From assembly GCF_900110025.1 (NCBI RefSeq), contig NZ_FOCE01000002.1:124001-188000 (forward strand): a stretch of 64,000 bases of DNA, given 5' to 3'. Source of the stretch: Gemmobacter aquatilis (GTDB lineage Bacteria; Pseudomonadota; Alphaproteobacteria; Rhodobacterales; Rhodobacteraceae). A program made the translations under genes and the position numbers. Below the pieces are notes generated by a model that was given only the letters and a program-made list of their open reading frames with translations, did not search any database and was not told where the DNA came from. Every line of letters begins with the position of its first letter. Within the stretch, counting starts at the first letter, position 1. Below, one piece after another: positions 9,235 through 17,687 of the stretch.

Positions 9235-10335
9235 ATGGAGAACGGAACCACTCGTCCGGCCCAGGCTGCGCAGCGCACCGTGATTTCGGTAGATGCGATG
9301 GGTGGGGATCGCGGACCGGCAACCGTAGTTGCCGGTCTTGTTGACTCTGCCCGGTCCGATGCCGATATCGCCTTTCTGCTGCATGGCGACGAAGCGGTGT
9401 TGCGCCCCTTGGTGGCCCAGCACCCGGAACTGGTTGATCGCTGTGACATCCGCCATGCCCCGCGCGTGGTGACGATGCATGACAAACCCAGTCAGGTCAT
9501 GCGCAACGGCGCCGGCACCTCGATGTGGTCCACGATCGACAGTGTGAAGGCGGGCGAAGCCAGTGTCGCCGTAAGCTGCGGCAATACGGGCGCGCTGATG
9601 GCGGTCAGCATGATCCGCCTGCGCAAGCTGCCGGGTGTGAACCGGCCCGCGATTGCCTGCCTCTGGCCCTCGCGCAACCCCGGCGGGTTCAATGTCATGC
9701 TCGACGTGGGGGCCGACATCAAGGCCGAGGCCGAAGATCTGCTACAATTTGCCACGATGGGCACGGTCTATGCGCGCAACGGGCTGAACCTCAAACGCCC
9801 GCGAGTGGGCCTGCTGAATGTGGGCACCGAAGAGCACAAGGGCCGGGCCGAGCTGAAGCTGGCGCATGATCAGATGACCGCCGCGCAAGAGGCCGCTGGT
9901 TTTGAATTCGTGGGTTTTGTCGAAGGTGGCGATATTCCATCCGACCGGGTGGATGTGATCGTGACCGACGGGTTCACCGGGAATATCGCGCTGAAAACGG
10001 GGGAAGGCACCGCAAAGCTGATCTCCGATCTGCTGCGCGAGGCGTTCGGGGCCGGGCTCCTGTCGAAATTTGCAGCGCTTCTGGCACTCAACTCCTTGAA
10101 GCGGCTGCAAAAGAGAATCGACCCGCGGCGGGTCAATGGCGGCGTGTTCCTCGGCCTGAACGGGACTGTGGTGAAAAGCCACGGCTCGGCAGATGCGACA
10201 GGGGTTGCAGCGGCGATCCGGCTTGCAGCGCAGCTGGGCCGGTCCGGCTTCCTGGACCGTCTGTCGGCACGGCTTGCATCGGCAGGCCGCGCGGGGCAGG
10301 ATGCCGCCGGGAATGGGAGCGGACAACAAGAATGA
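9235..10335 (+). CDS. plsX: Phosphate acyltransferase PlsX
   Basis: Peripheral membrane enzyme that makes acyl-phosphate from acyl-ACP for phospholipid synthesis. The 366 residues contain ISVDAMGGDRGPATVV near the N-terminus, VSCGNTGALMAVSM (about 115) and VIVTDGFTGNIALKTGEG (about 240), all hallmarks of the family. The gene overlaps fabH by ATGA, so translation is probably coupled. The order rpmF-plsX-fabH is conserved in many proteobacteria. Confidence 0.96.
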   Translation: MENGTTRPAQAAQRTVISVDAMGGDRGPATVVAGLVDSARSDADIAFLLHGDEAVLRPLVAQHPELVDRCDIRHAPRVVTMHDKPSQVMRNGAGTSMWSTIDSVKAGEASVAVSCGNTGALMAVSMIRLRKLPGVNRPAIACLWPSRNPGGFNVMLDVGADIKAEAEDLLQFATMGTVYARNGLNLKRPRVGLLNVGTEEHKGRAELKLAHDQMTAAQEAAGFEFVGFVEGGDIPSDRVDVIVTDGFTGNIALKTGEGTAKLISDLLREAFGAGLLSKFAALLALNSLKRLQKRIDPRRVNGGVFLGLNGTVVKSHGSADATGVAAAIRLAAQLGRSGFLDRLSARLASAGRAGQDAAGNGSGQQE

Positions 10336-11303
10336 CAATGCGCGCCGTGGTTAAGGGTGTGGGGCATTATCTGCCCGAACGGGTTGTGCCAAACAGCGAG
10401 TTCGAAGCCAGCATCGAAACATCTGATGAATGGATCCGCGCCCGCTCCGGGATCGAGCGGCGCCACTTTGCTGCCGAGGGGCAGACCACATCGGATCTCG
10501 CGGCGCGGGCTGCAGAGGCCGCGCTGGCGCAGGCCGGGATGAGCGCCGATGACATCGACGCGATCATCGTTGCGACCTCCACCGCCGACTTCACTTTCCC
10601 CTCGGCTGCGACCATGGTTCAGGCCCGGCTGGGCATGACCAAAGGCTATGCCTTTGATGTGCAGGCCGTCTGTGCCGGGTTCGTGTTCGCGCTGGCCAAT
10701 GCCAATGCACTGATCGTCTCGGGTCAGGCGCGGCGCGTGCTGGTGATCGGCGCCGAAACCTTCTCGCGGCTGATGGACTGGACCGACCGCACCACCTGCG
10801 TGCTGTTCGGCGATGGCGCGGGCGCGCTGATCCTCGAAGGTCAGGAAGGCACCGGCGATGTCGGGGATCGCGGCATTCTTTCGACCGATCTGAACTCCGA
10901 CGGGCGCCACCGTGAACTGCTATATGTTGATGGCGGCGTGTCCACCGGCGTGACTGGCCATCTGCGGATGCAGGGCAAAGAGGTGTTCCGCCACGCCGTC
11001 GAAAAGCTGGCCGAAACCGCCCATTGCGCATTGGACAAGGCCGGGCTCAGCGGCGCGGATGTCGATTGGATCGTGCCGCATCAGGCTAATATCCGCATCA
11101 TCGAGGCCACCGCCAAACGGATGCAGGTGCCAATGGAGCGGGTGGTGGTCACCGTGCAGGATCATGGCAACACCTCTGCTGCCTCAATTCCGCTGGCGCT
11201 GTCTATTGGAGTGGAGCGCGGGCAGATCAAGCCCGGCGATCTTCTGGTGGCCGAGGCCATTGGCGGCGGCTTGGCCTGGGGCGCGGTCGTCCTGCGCTGG
11301 TGA
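10332..11303 (+). CDS. fabH: 3-oxoacyl-ACP synthase III (KAS III)
   Basis: Starts fatty acid synthesis by condensing acetyl-CoA with malonyl-ACP. The 323 residues carry the Cys-His-Asn triad: Cys in [12 protein letters not shown] (about 115), His in [11 protein letters not shown] (about 250) and Asn in [11 protein letters not shown] (about 280). An in-frame ATG six bases downstream (10338) is an alternative start. The product is cytosolic and works directly before FabB/FabF elongation. It is followed by ihfA after a 139-nt gap that may hold an ihfA promoter. Confidence 0.96.
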   Translation: MTMRAVVKGVGHYLPERVVPNSEFEASIETSDEWIRARSGIERRHFAAEGQTTSDLAARAAEAALAQAGMSADDIDAIIVATSTADFTFPSAATMVQARLGMTKGYAFDVQAVCAGFVFALANANALIVSGQARRVLVIGAETFSRLMDWTDRTTCVLFGDGAGALILEGQEGTGDVGDRGILSTDLNSDGRHRELLYVDGGVSTGVTGHLRMQGKEVFRHAVEKLAETAHCALDKAGLSGADVDWIVPHQANIRIIEATAKRMQVPMERVVVTVQDHGNTSAASIPLALSIGVERGQIKPGDLLVAEAIGGGLAWGAVVLRW

Positions 11304-11442
11304 TCGTTTCCATCTTGCGCACAAGCCGTATTTGGCACGCGCAATGGCGCGAAAGACGCCTCTGAACAACCTCTTACAAGCCATTGATATTGACTCGAAA
11401 AGCGATTTGGCCCCAAGCTGTCACAAAAGCCGGGGGGATCGG

Positions 11443-11745
11443 ATGAGCGAGAAGACTTTGACGCGGATGGATCTGAGCGAAGCGGTGTTCCGTGAGGTCG
11501 GCCTGTCGCGGAATGAATCGGCGGCACTGGTGGAATCGGTGCTCAAACATGTGTCAGACGCACTGGCCACGGGCGAGACGGTCAAGATCTCATCCTTCGG
11601 CACCTTCTCGGTGCGCGACAAGTCGGCCCGCGTGGGTCGCAACCCAAAGACGGGCGATGAAGTGCCGATCAGCCCCCGCCGCGTGCTCACCTTCCGCCCC
11701 TCGCATCTGATGAAAGAGCGTGTCGCCAACGGCAAGAAACGCTGA
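11443..11745 (+). CDS. ihfA: Integration host factor alpha subunit
   Basis: DNA-bending HU/IHF-family protein of 100 residues. It starts [20 protein letters not shown] and contains the signature [20 protein letters not shown] (about 50-69), with the intercalating beta-arm proline in the following PISPRR segment. The start at 11443 follows a G-rich ribosome site (GGGGGGATCGG). In the Rhodobacterales IHF is also important for phage-like packaging and for transcription at sigma-54 promoters. A MerR regulator follows after 14 nt. Confidence 0.95.
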   Translation: MSEKTLTRMDLSEAVFREVGLSRNESAALVESVLKHVSDALATGETVKISSFGTFSVRDKSARVGRNPKTGDEVPISPRRVLTFRPSHLMKERVANGKKR

Positions 11746-11759
11746 GGCGCGGGCTGCGG

Positions 11760-12683
11760 ATGGACAAGTCGCCTGACGCCTTCCGCACAATCAGCGAGGT
11801 CGCAGACCTGCTGGAAACACCTGCCCATGTGCTGCGCTTCTGGGAAAGCCGCTTTCCACAGATCAAGCCTGTCAAGCGCGCCGGGGGGCGTCGCTACTAT
11901 CGTCCTGTCGATGTTGCGCTGATCTCGGGCATCCGGCGACTGCTGCATGACGAGGGGATGACCATTCGTGGCGTTCAGAAAATATTGAGGGAACAAGGGG
12001 TTCGCTTTGTTTCCGGCTTGGCGGACGCCAGCGATGAGGATCTGCACGCCGCCTCGGACGCCGATTTCATCGAAGCGGAGGAGCATGCTGCGCCTGATAC
12101 GCCCGAGGCCGATCCGCCCGCCGAGGTCGTCTCGCTGGCAGGCTGGCGTGCGCAACCTTCCAGCGGCAGTTCCGACACAGCGCCAGCGCGTCAAACCTCA
12201 CTGTTCGATCTGCCCCCTTTTGTTGCCCCCGCGCTGCCCGAAGCAATGGCGACCCAACCCGATCGGCCCCCCCTGGCCGAAATCGGGGCAGTTCCGCCCG
12301 GTGACGAGGGGCAACCACCAGACGGCATTTCCCCCGCTGCGGTCGATGAACTCTCGGCGGCCGCGACAAGCGCTGAAGACGTATCCATACCACCTGCACC
12401 GCCCTTGGTCGATTCGTCGCAGGACGCCCCGCATGGCGAACCCGTGCCGAAAGATGAAGTCCATGCTTCGGTCGAAGATTCGCCCGGTGCCGTCCCGGCA
12501 CCTGCCCGAGTCGAATCGGCTCCGCCCGAACCGCCTGCGCCACTGGTCTGGATTCCCACCAGAATCCGTGCCTTGTCGGCTGCCGACCGTGCCGTGCTGG
12601 CTGCGGCTCTTGCGCCTTTGACCCAACGTCTGAAGGCCCTGCATCGACGGCTGGACGATGCGCGCGGGCCGCGACGGCGATAA
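11760..12683 (+). CDS. MerR family transcriptional regulator with long low-complexity tail
   Basis: 307 residues. The N-terminal 85 or so form a MerR winged helix: [20 protein letters not shown], then WESRFP, then [20 protein letters not shown]. The remaining 220 residues are Pro/Ala/Glu rich and look disordered, apart from a basic C-terminal helix ([20 protein letters not shown] is approximate). No effector-binding Cys motif is visible, so the ligand is unknown. The gene sits 14 nt after ihfA and just before tRNA-Pro, a recurring order in this bacterial group. Confidence 0.82.
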   Translation: MDKSPDAFRTISEVADLLETPAHVLRFWESRFPQIKPVKRAGGRRYYRPVDVALISGIRRLLHDEGMTIRGVQKILREQGVRFVSGLADASDEDLHAASDADFIEAEEHAAPDTPEADPPAEVVSLAGWRAQPSSGSSDTAPARQTSLFDLPPFVAPALPEAMATQPDRPPLAEIGAVPPGDEGQPPDGISPAAVDELSAAATSAEDVSIPPAPPLVDSSQDAPHGEPVPKDEVHASVEDSPGAVPAPARVESAPPEPPAPLVWIPTRIRALSAADRAVLAAALAPLTQRLKALHRRLDDARGPRRR

Positions 12684-12705
12684 GATCGCAAAGATGCGTT
12701 TTGTT

Positions 12706-12735
12706 GCTTGCCCCTGCCGGAATTATCGTTATGTA
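12706..12735 (+). promoter_or_regulatory. Candidate tRNA-Pro promoter
   Basis: TTGCCC (12706-12711), an 18-nt spacer, then TATGTA (12730-12735). It ends 10 nt before the tRNA 5' end. Confidence 0.5.
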
Positions 12736-12745
12736 TCCGCCGTGT

Positions 12746-12823
12746 CGGGCCGTGGCGCAGCCTGGTTAGCGCGTCCGTCTGGGGGGCGGAAGGTCGTGAG
12801 TTCGAATCTCACCGGCCCGACCA
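12746..12823 (+). tRNA. tRNA-Pro (anticodon GGG)
   Basis: Acceptor stem CGGGCCG pairs with CGGCCCG, followed by A and an encoded CCA. The D-arm is GCGC...GCGC, the anticodon stem TCCGT/GCGGA encloses loop CTGGGGG with anticodon GGG at positions 34-36, and the T-arm contains GTTCGAATC. The length is 78 nt including CCA. Confidence 0.95.
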
Positions 12824-12833
12824 ACACGAAAAC

Positions 12834-12866
12834 CGCCCGCCCTTGGCAACAAGGTGCGGGCGTTTT
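12834..12866 (+). terminator. Terminator after tRNA-Pro
   Basis: Stem CGCCCGC/GCGGGCG extended by CCTTG/CAAGG, closed by a GCAA loop with one bulged base, then TTTT. It starts 11 nt after the tRNA CCA end. Confidence 0.85.
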
Positions 12867-12890
12867 CATTTGCGGCTGGGGGATTTCAGC

Positions 12891-13970
12891 ATGACACAGA
12901 CCGGAGTGCTGCCCGCGCAGGCCCTGCGCCAGATGATCGCCGAGGGCGCGATTGCCGCCAGCCCAGACATCCTGCCCGCGCAGTTGCAGCCCGCCAGCCT
13001 CGATCTGCGGCTGGGCACTGTGGCCTACCGCGTGCGCGCCTCGTTTCTGGCCGGGCATGGCCGCAGCGTGGCCGAGCGTATCGCCGAATTCGAGATGCAC
13101 CGCATGGATCTGACCGAAGGGGCGGTGCTGGAAAAAGGCTGCGTCTATGTCATCCCGCTGATGGAACGGCTGGCACTGCCGCCGGGCATCACCGCCGTGG
13201 CCAATGCCAAAAGCTCCACCGGGCGGCTGGATCTGCTGACCCGCACCATCACCGATGGCGGGGTGGAATTCGACCGCATCCCCGAAGCCTATACCGGCCC
13301 GCTTTATGCCGAGGTCTGCCCGCGCAGCTTTTCGGTGCTGGCGCGTGCCGGGCAGCGGCTGAACCAGATCCGCTTCCGCCAGGGGCAGGCGGTGCTGTCG
13401 GATGGCGATCTAACTGCGCTGCACGGGCAGGAACCGCTGGTCAGCGGCGAGGCGGTGATTTCCGAAGGGTTGGGCTTCTCGGTCGATCTACGGCCTGCTG
13501 TGGGCGATCTGGTGGGCTACCGCGCCAAGCCGCATACCGGCGTGATCGACCTGGACCGGATCGGCCATTATCCCGCCGCCGAGTTCTGGGAAGAGGTGCG
13601 CACCACCGAAGGCCGCATCATCCTTGATCCCGGCGCCTTCTACATTCTGGTCAGCCGCGAGGCGGTAACGATCCCCCCCGATTACGCCGCCGAAATGGCG
13701 CCCTATCTGGCGATGGTGGGCGAGTTTCGCGTGCATTACGCGGGGTTCTTCGACCCCGGCTTCGGCCATTCCGCCGCAGGCGGCGCCGGTTCACGCGGGG
13801 TGCTGGAGGTGCGCTGCCACGAGGCGCCCTTCGTGCTGGAACATGGCCAGATCGTCGGGCGGCTGGTCTATGAGCGCATGGCCGCGCGGCCGGAAACGCT
13901 CTATGGTGCGGGGATCGCCTCGAACTATCAGGGACAGGGGCTGAAACTGTCCAAGCACTTCCGCGCTTAG
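12891..13970 (+). CDS. dcd: 2'-deoxycytidine 5'-triphosphate deaminase, long two-domain form
   Basis: Converts dCTP to dUTP for thymidylate synthesis. At 359 residues it is nearly twice the size of E. coli Dcd (193). Two dUTPase-like folds can be seen in tandem. The first has AKSSTGRLDLLTR (about 104-116) and AEVCPRSFSVLARAGQRLNQ. The second has HYAGFFDPGFGHS, GVLEVRCHEAPF and the C-terminal ASNYQGQGLKLSKHF. The start at 12891 is chosen because a longer frame would run through the tRNA gene. It is convergent with, and overlaps by four bases, the small gene that follows. Confidence 0.88.
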   Translation: MTQTGVLPAQALRQMIAEGAIAASPDILPAQLQPASLDLRLGTVAYRVRASFLAGHGRSVAERIAEFEMHRMDLTEGAVLEKGCVYVIPLMERLALPPGITAVANAKSSTGRLDLLTRTITDGGVEFDRIPEAYTGPLYAEVCPRSFSVLARAGQRLNQIRFRQGQAVLSDGDLTALHGQEPLVSGEAVISEGLGFSVDLRPAVGDLVGYRAKPHTGVIDLDRIGHYPAAEFWEEVRTTEGRIILDPGAFYILVSREAVTIPPDYAAEMAPYLAMVGEFRVHYAGFFDPGFGHSAAGGAGSRGVLEVRCHEAPFVLEHGQIVGRLVYERMAARPETLYGAGIASNYQGQGLKLSKHFRA

Positions 13971-14179
13971 CGGCCCAGCCGCTTGGTGATCCGTGCGGCC
14001 TTGCGGGCCCGCTTGGTCATCTCGCGCGCCGATTTCGCCTGCTGGCGCTCCTTGGGGGTCATGTCCTGCGGCGCCTTGCCCCGCGTGGCGGCATAGTCGA
14101 TGCCCTTGGTCACTGCCGTATTCACCACCCGGCGCAGCACCATGTTCACGATCATCTGCAGAATCTTGCCCAAGTCCAT
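13967..14179 (-). CDS. Small basic protein of unknown function
   Basis: 70 residues, starting MDLGKILQMIVNMVLRRVVN, with an amphipathic N-terminal helix and a very basic C-terminal half (RARKAARITKRLGR). It begins 3 nt after the scpB stop, so it is likely the last gene of the argS-scpB run. It has no recognisable domain. Its position and the close spacing support a real gene; its function is unknown. Confidence 0.65.
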   Translation of the reverse strand: MDLGKILQMIVNMVLRRVVNTAVTKGIDYAATRGKAPQDMTPKERQQAKSAREMTKRARKAARITKRLGR

Positions 14180-14182
14180 CGC

Positions 14183-14824
14183 TCAATCCTCGAAAAGTTC
14201 GCTCTGCCCATCGGGCGCCTCGCCCTCATCCTCATCCGGGCGCTGCATCGCTCCCGGCAGCGGCCGGTTGTCCAGCAGCCCCGCCGCGCGCAGATCCTTC
14301 AGCCCCGGCAGATCGCGGGCCGATTCCAGCCCGAAGTGATCGAGGAAGGTTTCGGTCACCACAAAGGTCACGGGCCGCCCCGGCGTCATGCGGCGGCGCC
14401 CGAAGCGGATCCACTCCATTTCCAGCAACTGGTCGATGGTGCCGCGGCTGAGCGCGACACCGCGGATTTCCTCAATCTCAGCGCGGGTGACGGGCTGGTG
14501 ATATGCGATAATCGCCAGCGTCTCGATGGCGGCGCGCGAAAGTTTGCGATGCTCGACCACCTCTTTCTGCATCAGATGGCCCAGATCGGGCGCGGTACGA
14601 AAGGCCCAGGCCTCGCCCACCCGCACCAGCCGCACCCCGCGCCCCTCATAGCGGCGGCGCAGATAGGCCAGCGCCTCGGCAGCGTCGCAACCATGCGGCA
14701 GACGCGCCGCCAGTTCCGCCACCGTCACGGGTTCGGTGCTGGCGAACAGGATCGCCTCCACCATCCGCTCCTGTTCGGCGATGGGCGGGGCTTCGAACAG
14801 GCTGCGCTCGATCGGCTCGCTCAT
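14183..14824 (-). CDS. scpB: Segregation and condensation protein B
   Basis: Kite subunit of the SMC-ScpAB condensin, which organises and separates chromosomes. The 213 residues contain tandem winged helices. MVEAILFASTEPVTVAELAA opens the first, and AAIETLAIIAYHQPVTRAEI is the ScpB signature near 93-112. RGTIDQLLEMEWI and VTETFLDHFGL lie in the second. The tail is acidic. It overlaps scpA by ATGA. Confidence 0.95.
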   Translation of the reverse strand: MSEPIERSLFEAPPIAEQERMVEAILFASTEPVTVAELAARLPHGCDAAEALAYLRRRYEGRGVRLVRVGEAWAFRTAPDLGHLMQKEVVEHRKLSRAAIETLAIIAYHQPVTRAEIEEIRGVALSRGTIDQLLEMEWIRFGRRRMTPGRPVTFVVTETFLDHFGLESARDLPGLKDLRAAGLLDNRPLPGAMQRPDEDEGEAPDGQSELFED

Positions 14825-15618
14825 CCTGCATCCTTCCGGCGGATCTGGATCGGGGCGAAGGTCTCGCCCTGCCGGATGTCCACCTGCCCGCGCTTGGCCA
14901 TTTCCAGGATCGCCGCGAAATGCGCCGCCAGAGACGAGCGCCGCCGCATCGGATTGGTGTCCCAGCCCTCGGGCAGCCAGGTTTCCAGATCCGACCAGTC
15001 CGCCGCATAGCCGATCAGGCCGCGCATCCGCTCCAGCGCCTGCTCCATGGTGAACAGGTGGTCGCGGTCCATCACGAAGGGGCGGAATTCATCCTTGGTG
15101 CGGATGCGGGCATAGGCGCGCATCAGGTCGATCAGCGTGGCGCTGTAGGTCACTTTGCGCGCGCGCTCCACCGTTTCCGGCAGGCCGCGCGCAAAGAAGT
15201 CGCGCCCCTTCTGATCGCGCGCCATCAACCGCGCCGCCGCCTCGCGCATCGCCTGCAGGCGTTCCAGCTGATAGGCCAGATGCGCGGCCAGTTCTTCGGC
15301 GCTGGGGCCGTCATCCGTCGGGTCCGGCGGCAGCAGCAGCCGCGATTTCAGATAGGCGAGCCAGGCGGCCATCACCAGATAATCCGCCGCAAGTTCGATC
15401 CGCAAGGCCTTGGCCTTGTTGACGAAGCCCAGATATTGCTCGGCCAGTTGCAGCACCGAGATGCGGCGCAGATCCACCTTCTGCGTGCGCGACAGCGTCA
15501 GCAGCAGATCCAGCGGCCCCTCGAACCCGTCCACATCGACGATCAGCGCCTCGGCGGCGAGCCTCTCGGTGACGCTCTGCCGCTCTGGCAGGGCGCCAAA
15601 GAGATCGCCGTCAGACAT
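14821..15618 (-). CDS. scpA: Segregation and condensation protein A
   Basis: Kleisin subunit bridging the SMC heads. The 265 residues start with about 27 variable residues and then the hallmark VDGFEGPLDLLLTLSRTQKV (about 28-47) and LQLAEQYLGFV. The C-terminal winged helix includes SLAAHFAAILEMAKRGQVDI. It overlaps both nagZ (8 nt) and scpB (4 nt), so nagZ-scpA-scpB are translated from one message. Confidence 0.95.
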   Translation of the reverse strand: MSDGDLFGALPERQSVTERLAAEALIVDVDGFEGPLDLLLTLSRTQKVDLRRISVLQLAEQYLGFVNKAKALRIELAADYLVMAAWLAYLKSRLLLPPDPTDDGPSAEELAAHLAYQLERLQAMREAAARLMARDQKGRDFFARGLPETVERARKVTYSATLIDLMRAYARIRTKDEFRPFVMDRDHLFTMEQALERMRGLIGYAADWSDLETWLPEGWDTNPMRRRSSLAAHFAAILEMAKRGQVDIRQGETFAPIQIRRKDAG

Positions 15619-16618
15619 GGGTCAGGCCCAGAAGCCCGTCATGTTCGGCGCGCAGCGCGGCCAGATCAGCCGCCTCGGGCGGGTGGCGGGCGGCAAGCGC
15701 CGCAGTGGCGCGGGTGGCGGCTTGCGGGGTCAGGCGGCCCGCCGCCGTGGCAACCTCTTCCATCTGCGCCAGCACGCCCTTGCAATGCAGCGCAATATCG
15801 CAGCCCGCCGCCATCGCCTGCGCGGTGCGCTCTGCCAAGGTGCCCGACAGCGCCTCCATGTTCAGATCATCGGTCATCAGCAAGCCGCCAAAGCCGATCT
15901 CCTCACGGATCAGCCGGATCATCGGCGCCGAACAGGTGGCCGGAGCGGAATCGAACGCCTCGAACACGATATGGGCGGTCATGCCCAGCGGCAGATCGTT
16001 CAGCGCCCGGAAAGCTGCGAAATCCTGCGACTGCAGATCGGCGGCAGCGGCGCGCACCGTGGGCAGATCGTGATGGGTATCAGCATTGGCGCGACCATGG
16101 CCGGGGATATGCTTCACCACCGGCAACACGCCCCCCGCCAAGTGCCCCTCAGCACTGGCGCGACCCATTTCCACCACCGTCGCCAGATCGCTGCCAAAGC
16201 AGCGATTGGCCAGAAACGGATGTGTCACCGCCGTCGCAATATCCAGACAGGGCGCGCAATTGCCATCAATCCCCACCGCGCGCAGTTCCGCCGCGATAAG
16301 CCGGGCCCGCAGCCAGGACATGCGCGCGGCACCAGCCCCCGCCCGCTCCACCGCATCGCGCGGCGGCAGCCATTCGCTCCAGTAAGGTGCGCGCATCCGC
16401 TGCACGCGACCGCCTTCCTGATCAATGAAGATCGGCGCCTCCCACCCCACGCAGTCGCGCAGGCTGGCGGTCAGGCGCGACAGTTGCGCCGGCGTGTCGA
16501 TGTTGCGCGCGAACAGGATGAAGCCGAACGGATCGGCGGCCCTAAAGAACGCCGCCTCGTCCGCCGTCAGCCCCAGCCCGTCCAGCCCGAAGATCGTGGC
16601 GCCTTGGCCGCCGCTCAT
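15611..16618 (-). CDS. nagZ: Beta-N-acetylhexosaminidase NagZ
   Basis: Cytosolic glycosidase of peptidoglycan recycling that removes GlcNAc from GlcNAc-anhydroMur-peptides. The 335-residue protein is a single GH3 TIM barrel: FIDQEGGRVQRM (about 64-75), VVKHIPGHGRANADTHHDLP with the mobile catalytic loop His, and the nucleophile Asp in LMTDDLNMEAL (about 243). The start at 16618 overlaps the upstream SPOR gene stop (ATGA). Pairing with a SPOR cell-wall protein upstream is typical of this group. Confidence 0.93.
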   Translation of the reverse strand: MSGGQGATIFGLDGLGLTADEAAFFRAADPFGFILFARNIDTPAQLSRLTASLRDCVGWEAPIFIDQEGGRVQRMRAPYWSEWLPPRDAVERAGAGAARMSWLRARLIAAELRAVGIDGNCAPCLDIATAVTHPFLANRCFGSDLATVVEMGRASAEGHLAGGVLPVVKHIPGHGRANADTHHDLPTVRAAAADLQSQDFAAFRALNDLPLGMTAHIVFEAFDSAPATCSAPMIRLIREEIGFGGLLMTDDLNMEALSGTLAERTAQAMAAGCDIALHCKGVLAQMEEVATAAGRLTPQAATRATAALAARHPPEAADLAALRAEHDGLLGLTHV

Positions 16619-17625
16619 CGCAGAGCCACCGGAATGCACTCCGGCCCCATCGCCGACACCGCTGCACAGAACCGCCGCGCATCCGCCTCGTCCGAGAACC
16701 CCTCGGCGCGCAGCCGATAGAAGGTGCGCCCGCCGCTTTCGGCGGATTGGATCACCCGCCCCTTGCCCGCCAGCAGATCGCCCACCGTTGCCCCCAGCTT
16801 GTCCCAATGCGCCTGCGCTTCTTCGATGCTGTCAAAGGCGCCGAACTGCACCAGACGGGTGCCGATGGCCAGTTGCGCCGGGTCCACCTCGCGCAGCGGC
16901 GCCGGGGCCGTGGCCACCGGCAGCAAAGCCATACCACCCGGGCGCGACATCGGGCGAAGTGACTTTCCGAGGCCACCCTTCACCACCGGCGGCGGCACGA
17001 ATACCTCCGGCTCCACCACGGGCGCCACGGGTTCGGGCGGCACGGCCGCGGCGAGATCGGAGGCGAGTTGTTCGCTGGCGCTTGGCTCGGCCGCCTCGGG
17101 CGACACGCCGGCAGGCGATGGCTCGGCCAATGTGCTGGCCACGGCTTCGGGGGCGACACCGGGCGGCACGCCCGGAGCATCCACCTGCGGCAACAGCGGC
17201 TGCACCGGCGCTTCGGGCTGTGGCTTGGGTGCCAGGGCGGCAGGCGGTTCGGCGGCAAGGCCGGGCGTATCGTCCTCGGTCAGCTCCACCGCGCGCGGCG
17301 CCAGCACGATCTGTTCCGGCAAGGGCGTGGCCACACCGACCGCCGCCACATCATTGACCGACAGCCCCTGATGTTCGGCCTGTTCGCCGCCCGGATTTTC
17401 CGGCGCGATGCGCATCGGCCCTTCCATCGCGTGGATCACCGGCACGCCCATCACATTGCGCACCGCAATGCGATAGCCCCAGACCCCGGCCCCGATCAGC
17501 AGCGCGACCGAGGTCACCGCACCCGCGATGTTCACCCAGTTGCGCCTGCGCCCATTGCCTGGTGGCGGCATGTCATAGCCGCCATCGAACTCGTCGAAAT
17601 CGACTTCCGCCATGTCCTGCCCCAT
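16615..17625 (-). CDS. SPOR domain-containing inner-membrane protein
   Basis: Bitopic cell-wall-binding protein of 336 residues. A short acidic cytosolic part and basic NGRRRN are followed by one membrane helix (VNIAGAVTSVALLIGAGVWG, about 35-54). A long periplasmic Pro/Ala/Glu-rich linker runs to about 250. The C-terminal SPOR domain (LVQFGAFDSIEEAQAHWDKL onwards) binds denuded glycan at the septum. Start choice is uncertain: ATG at 17625 or at 17613; a longer frame would overlap argS. It lies 62 nt after argS and overlaps nagZ. Confidence 0.87.
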   Translation of the reverse strand: MGQDMAEVDFDEFDGGYDMPPPGNGRRRNWVNIAGAVTSVALLIGAGVWGYRIAVRNVMGVPVIHAMEGPMRIAPENPGGEQAEHQGLSVNDVAAVGVATPLPEQIVLAPRAVELTEDDTPGLAAEPPAALAPKPQPEAPVQPLLPQVDAPGVPPGVAPEAVASTLAEPSPAGVSPEAAEPSASEQLASDLAAAVPPEPVAPVVEPEVFVPPPVVKGGLGKSLRPMSRPGGMALLPVATAPAPLREVDPAQLAIGTRLVQFGAFDSIEEAQAHWDKLGATVGDLLAGKGRVIQSAESGGRTFYRLRAEGFSDEADARRFCAAVSAMGPECIPVALR

Positions 17626-17687
17626 CGCAGTTCCGCTTGCGCGGTTCCGCTGGTTTGCCTGTGTCACGCCGCGGGGCACCATGAAGT

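Noticed and set aside
12708-12890. Longer N-terminus for dCTP deaminase
   Set aside because: It would translate the tRNA-Pro gene and its terminator; ATG 12891 gives the family start.
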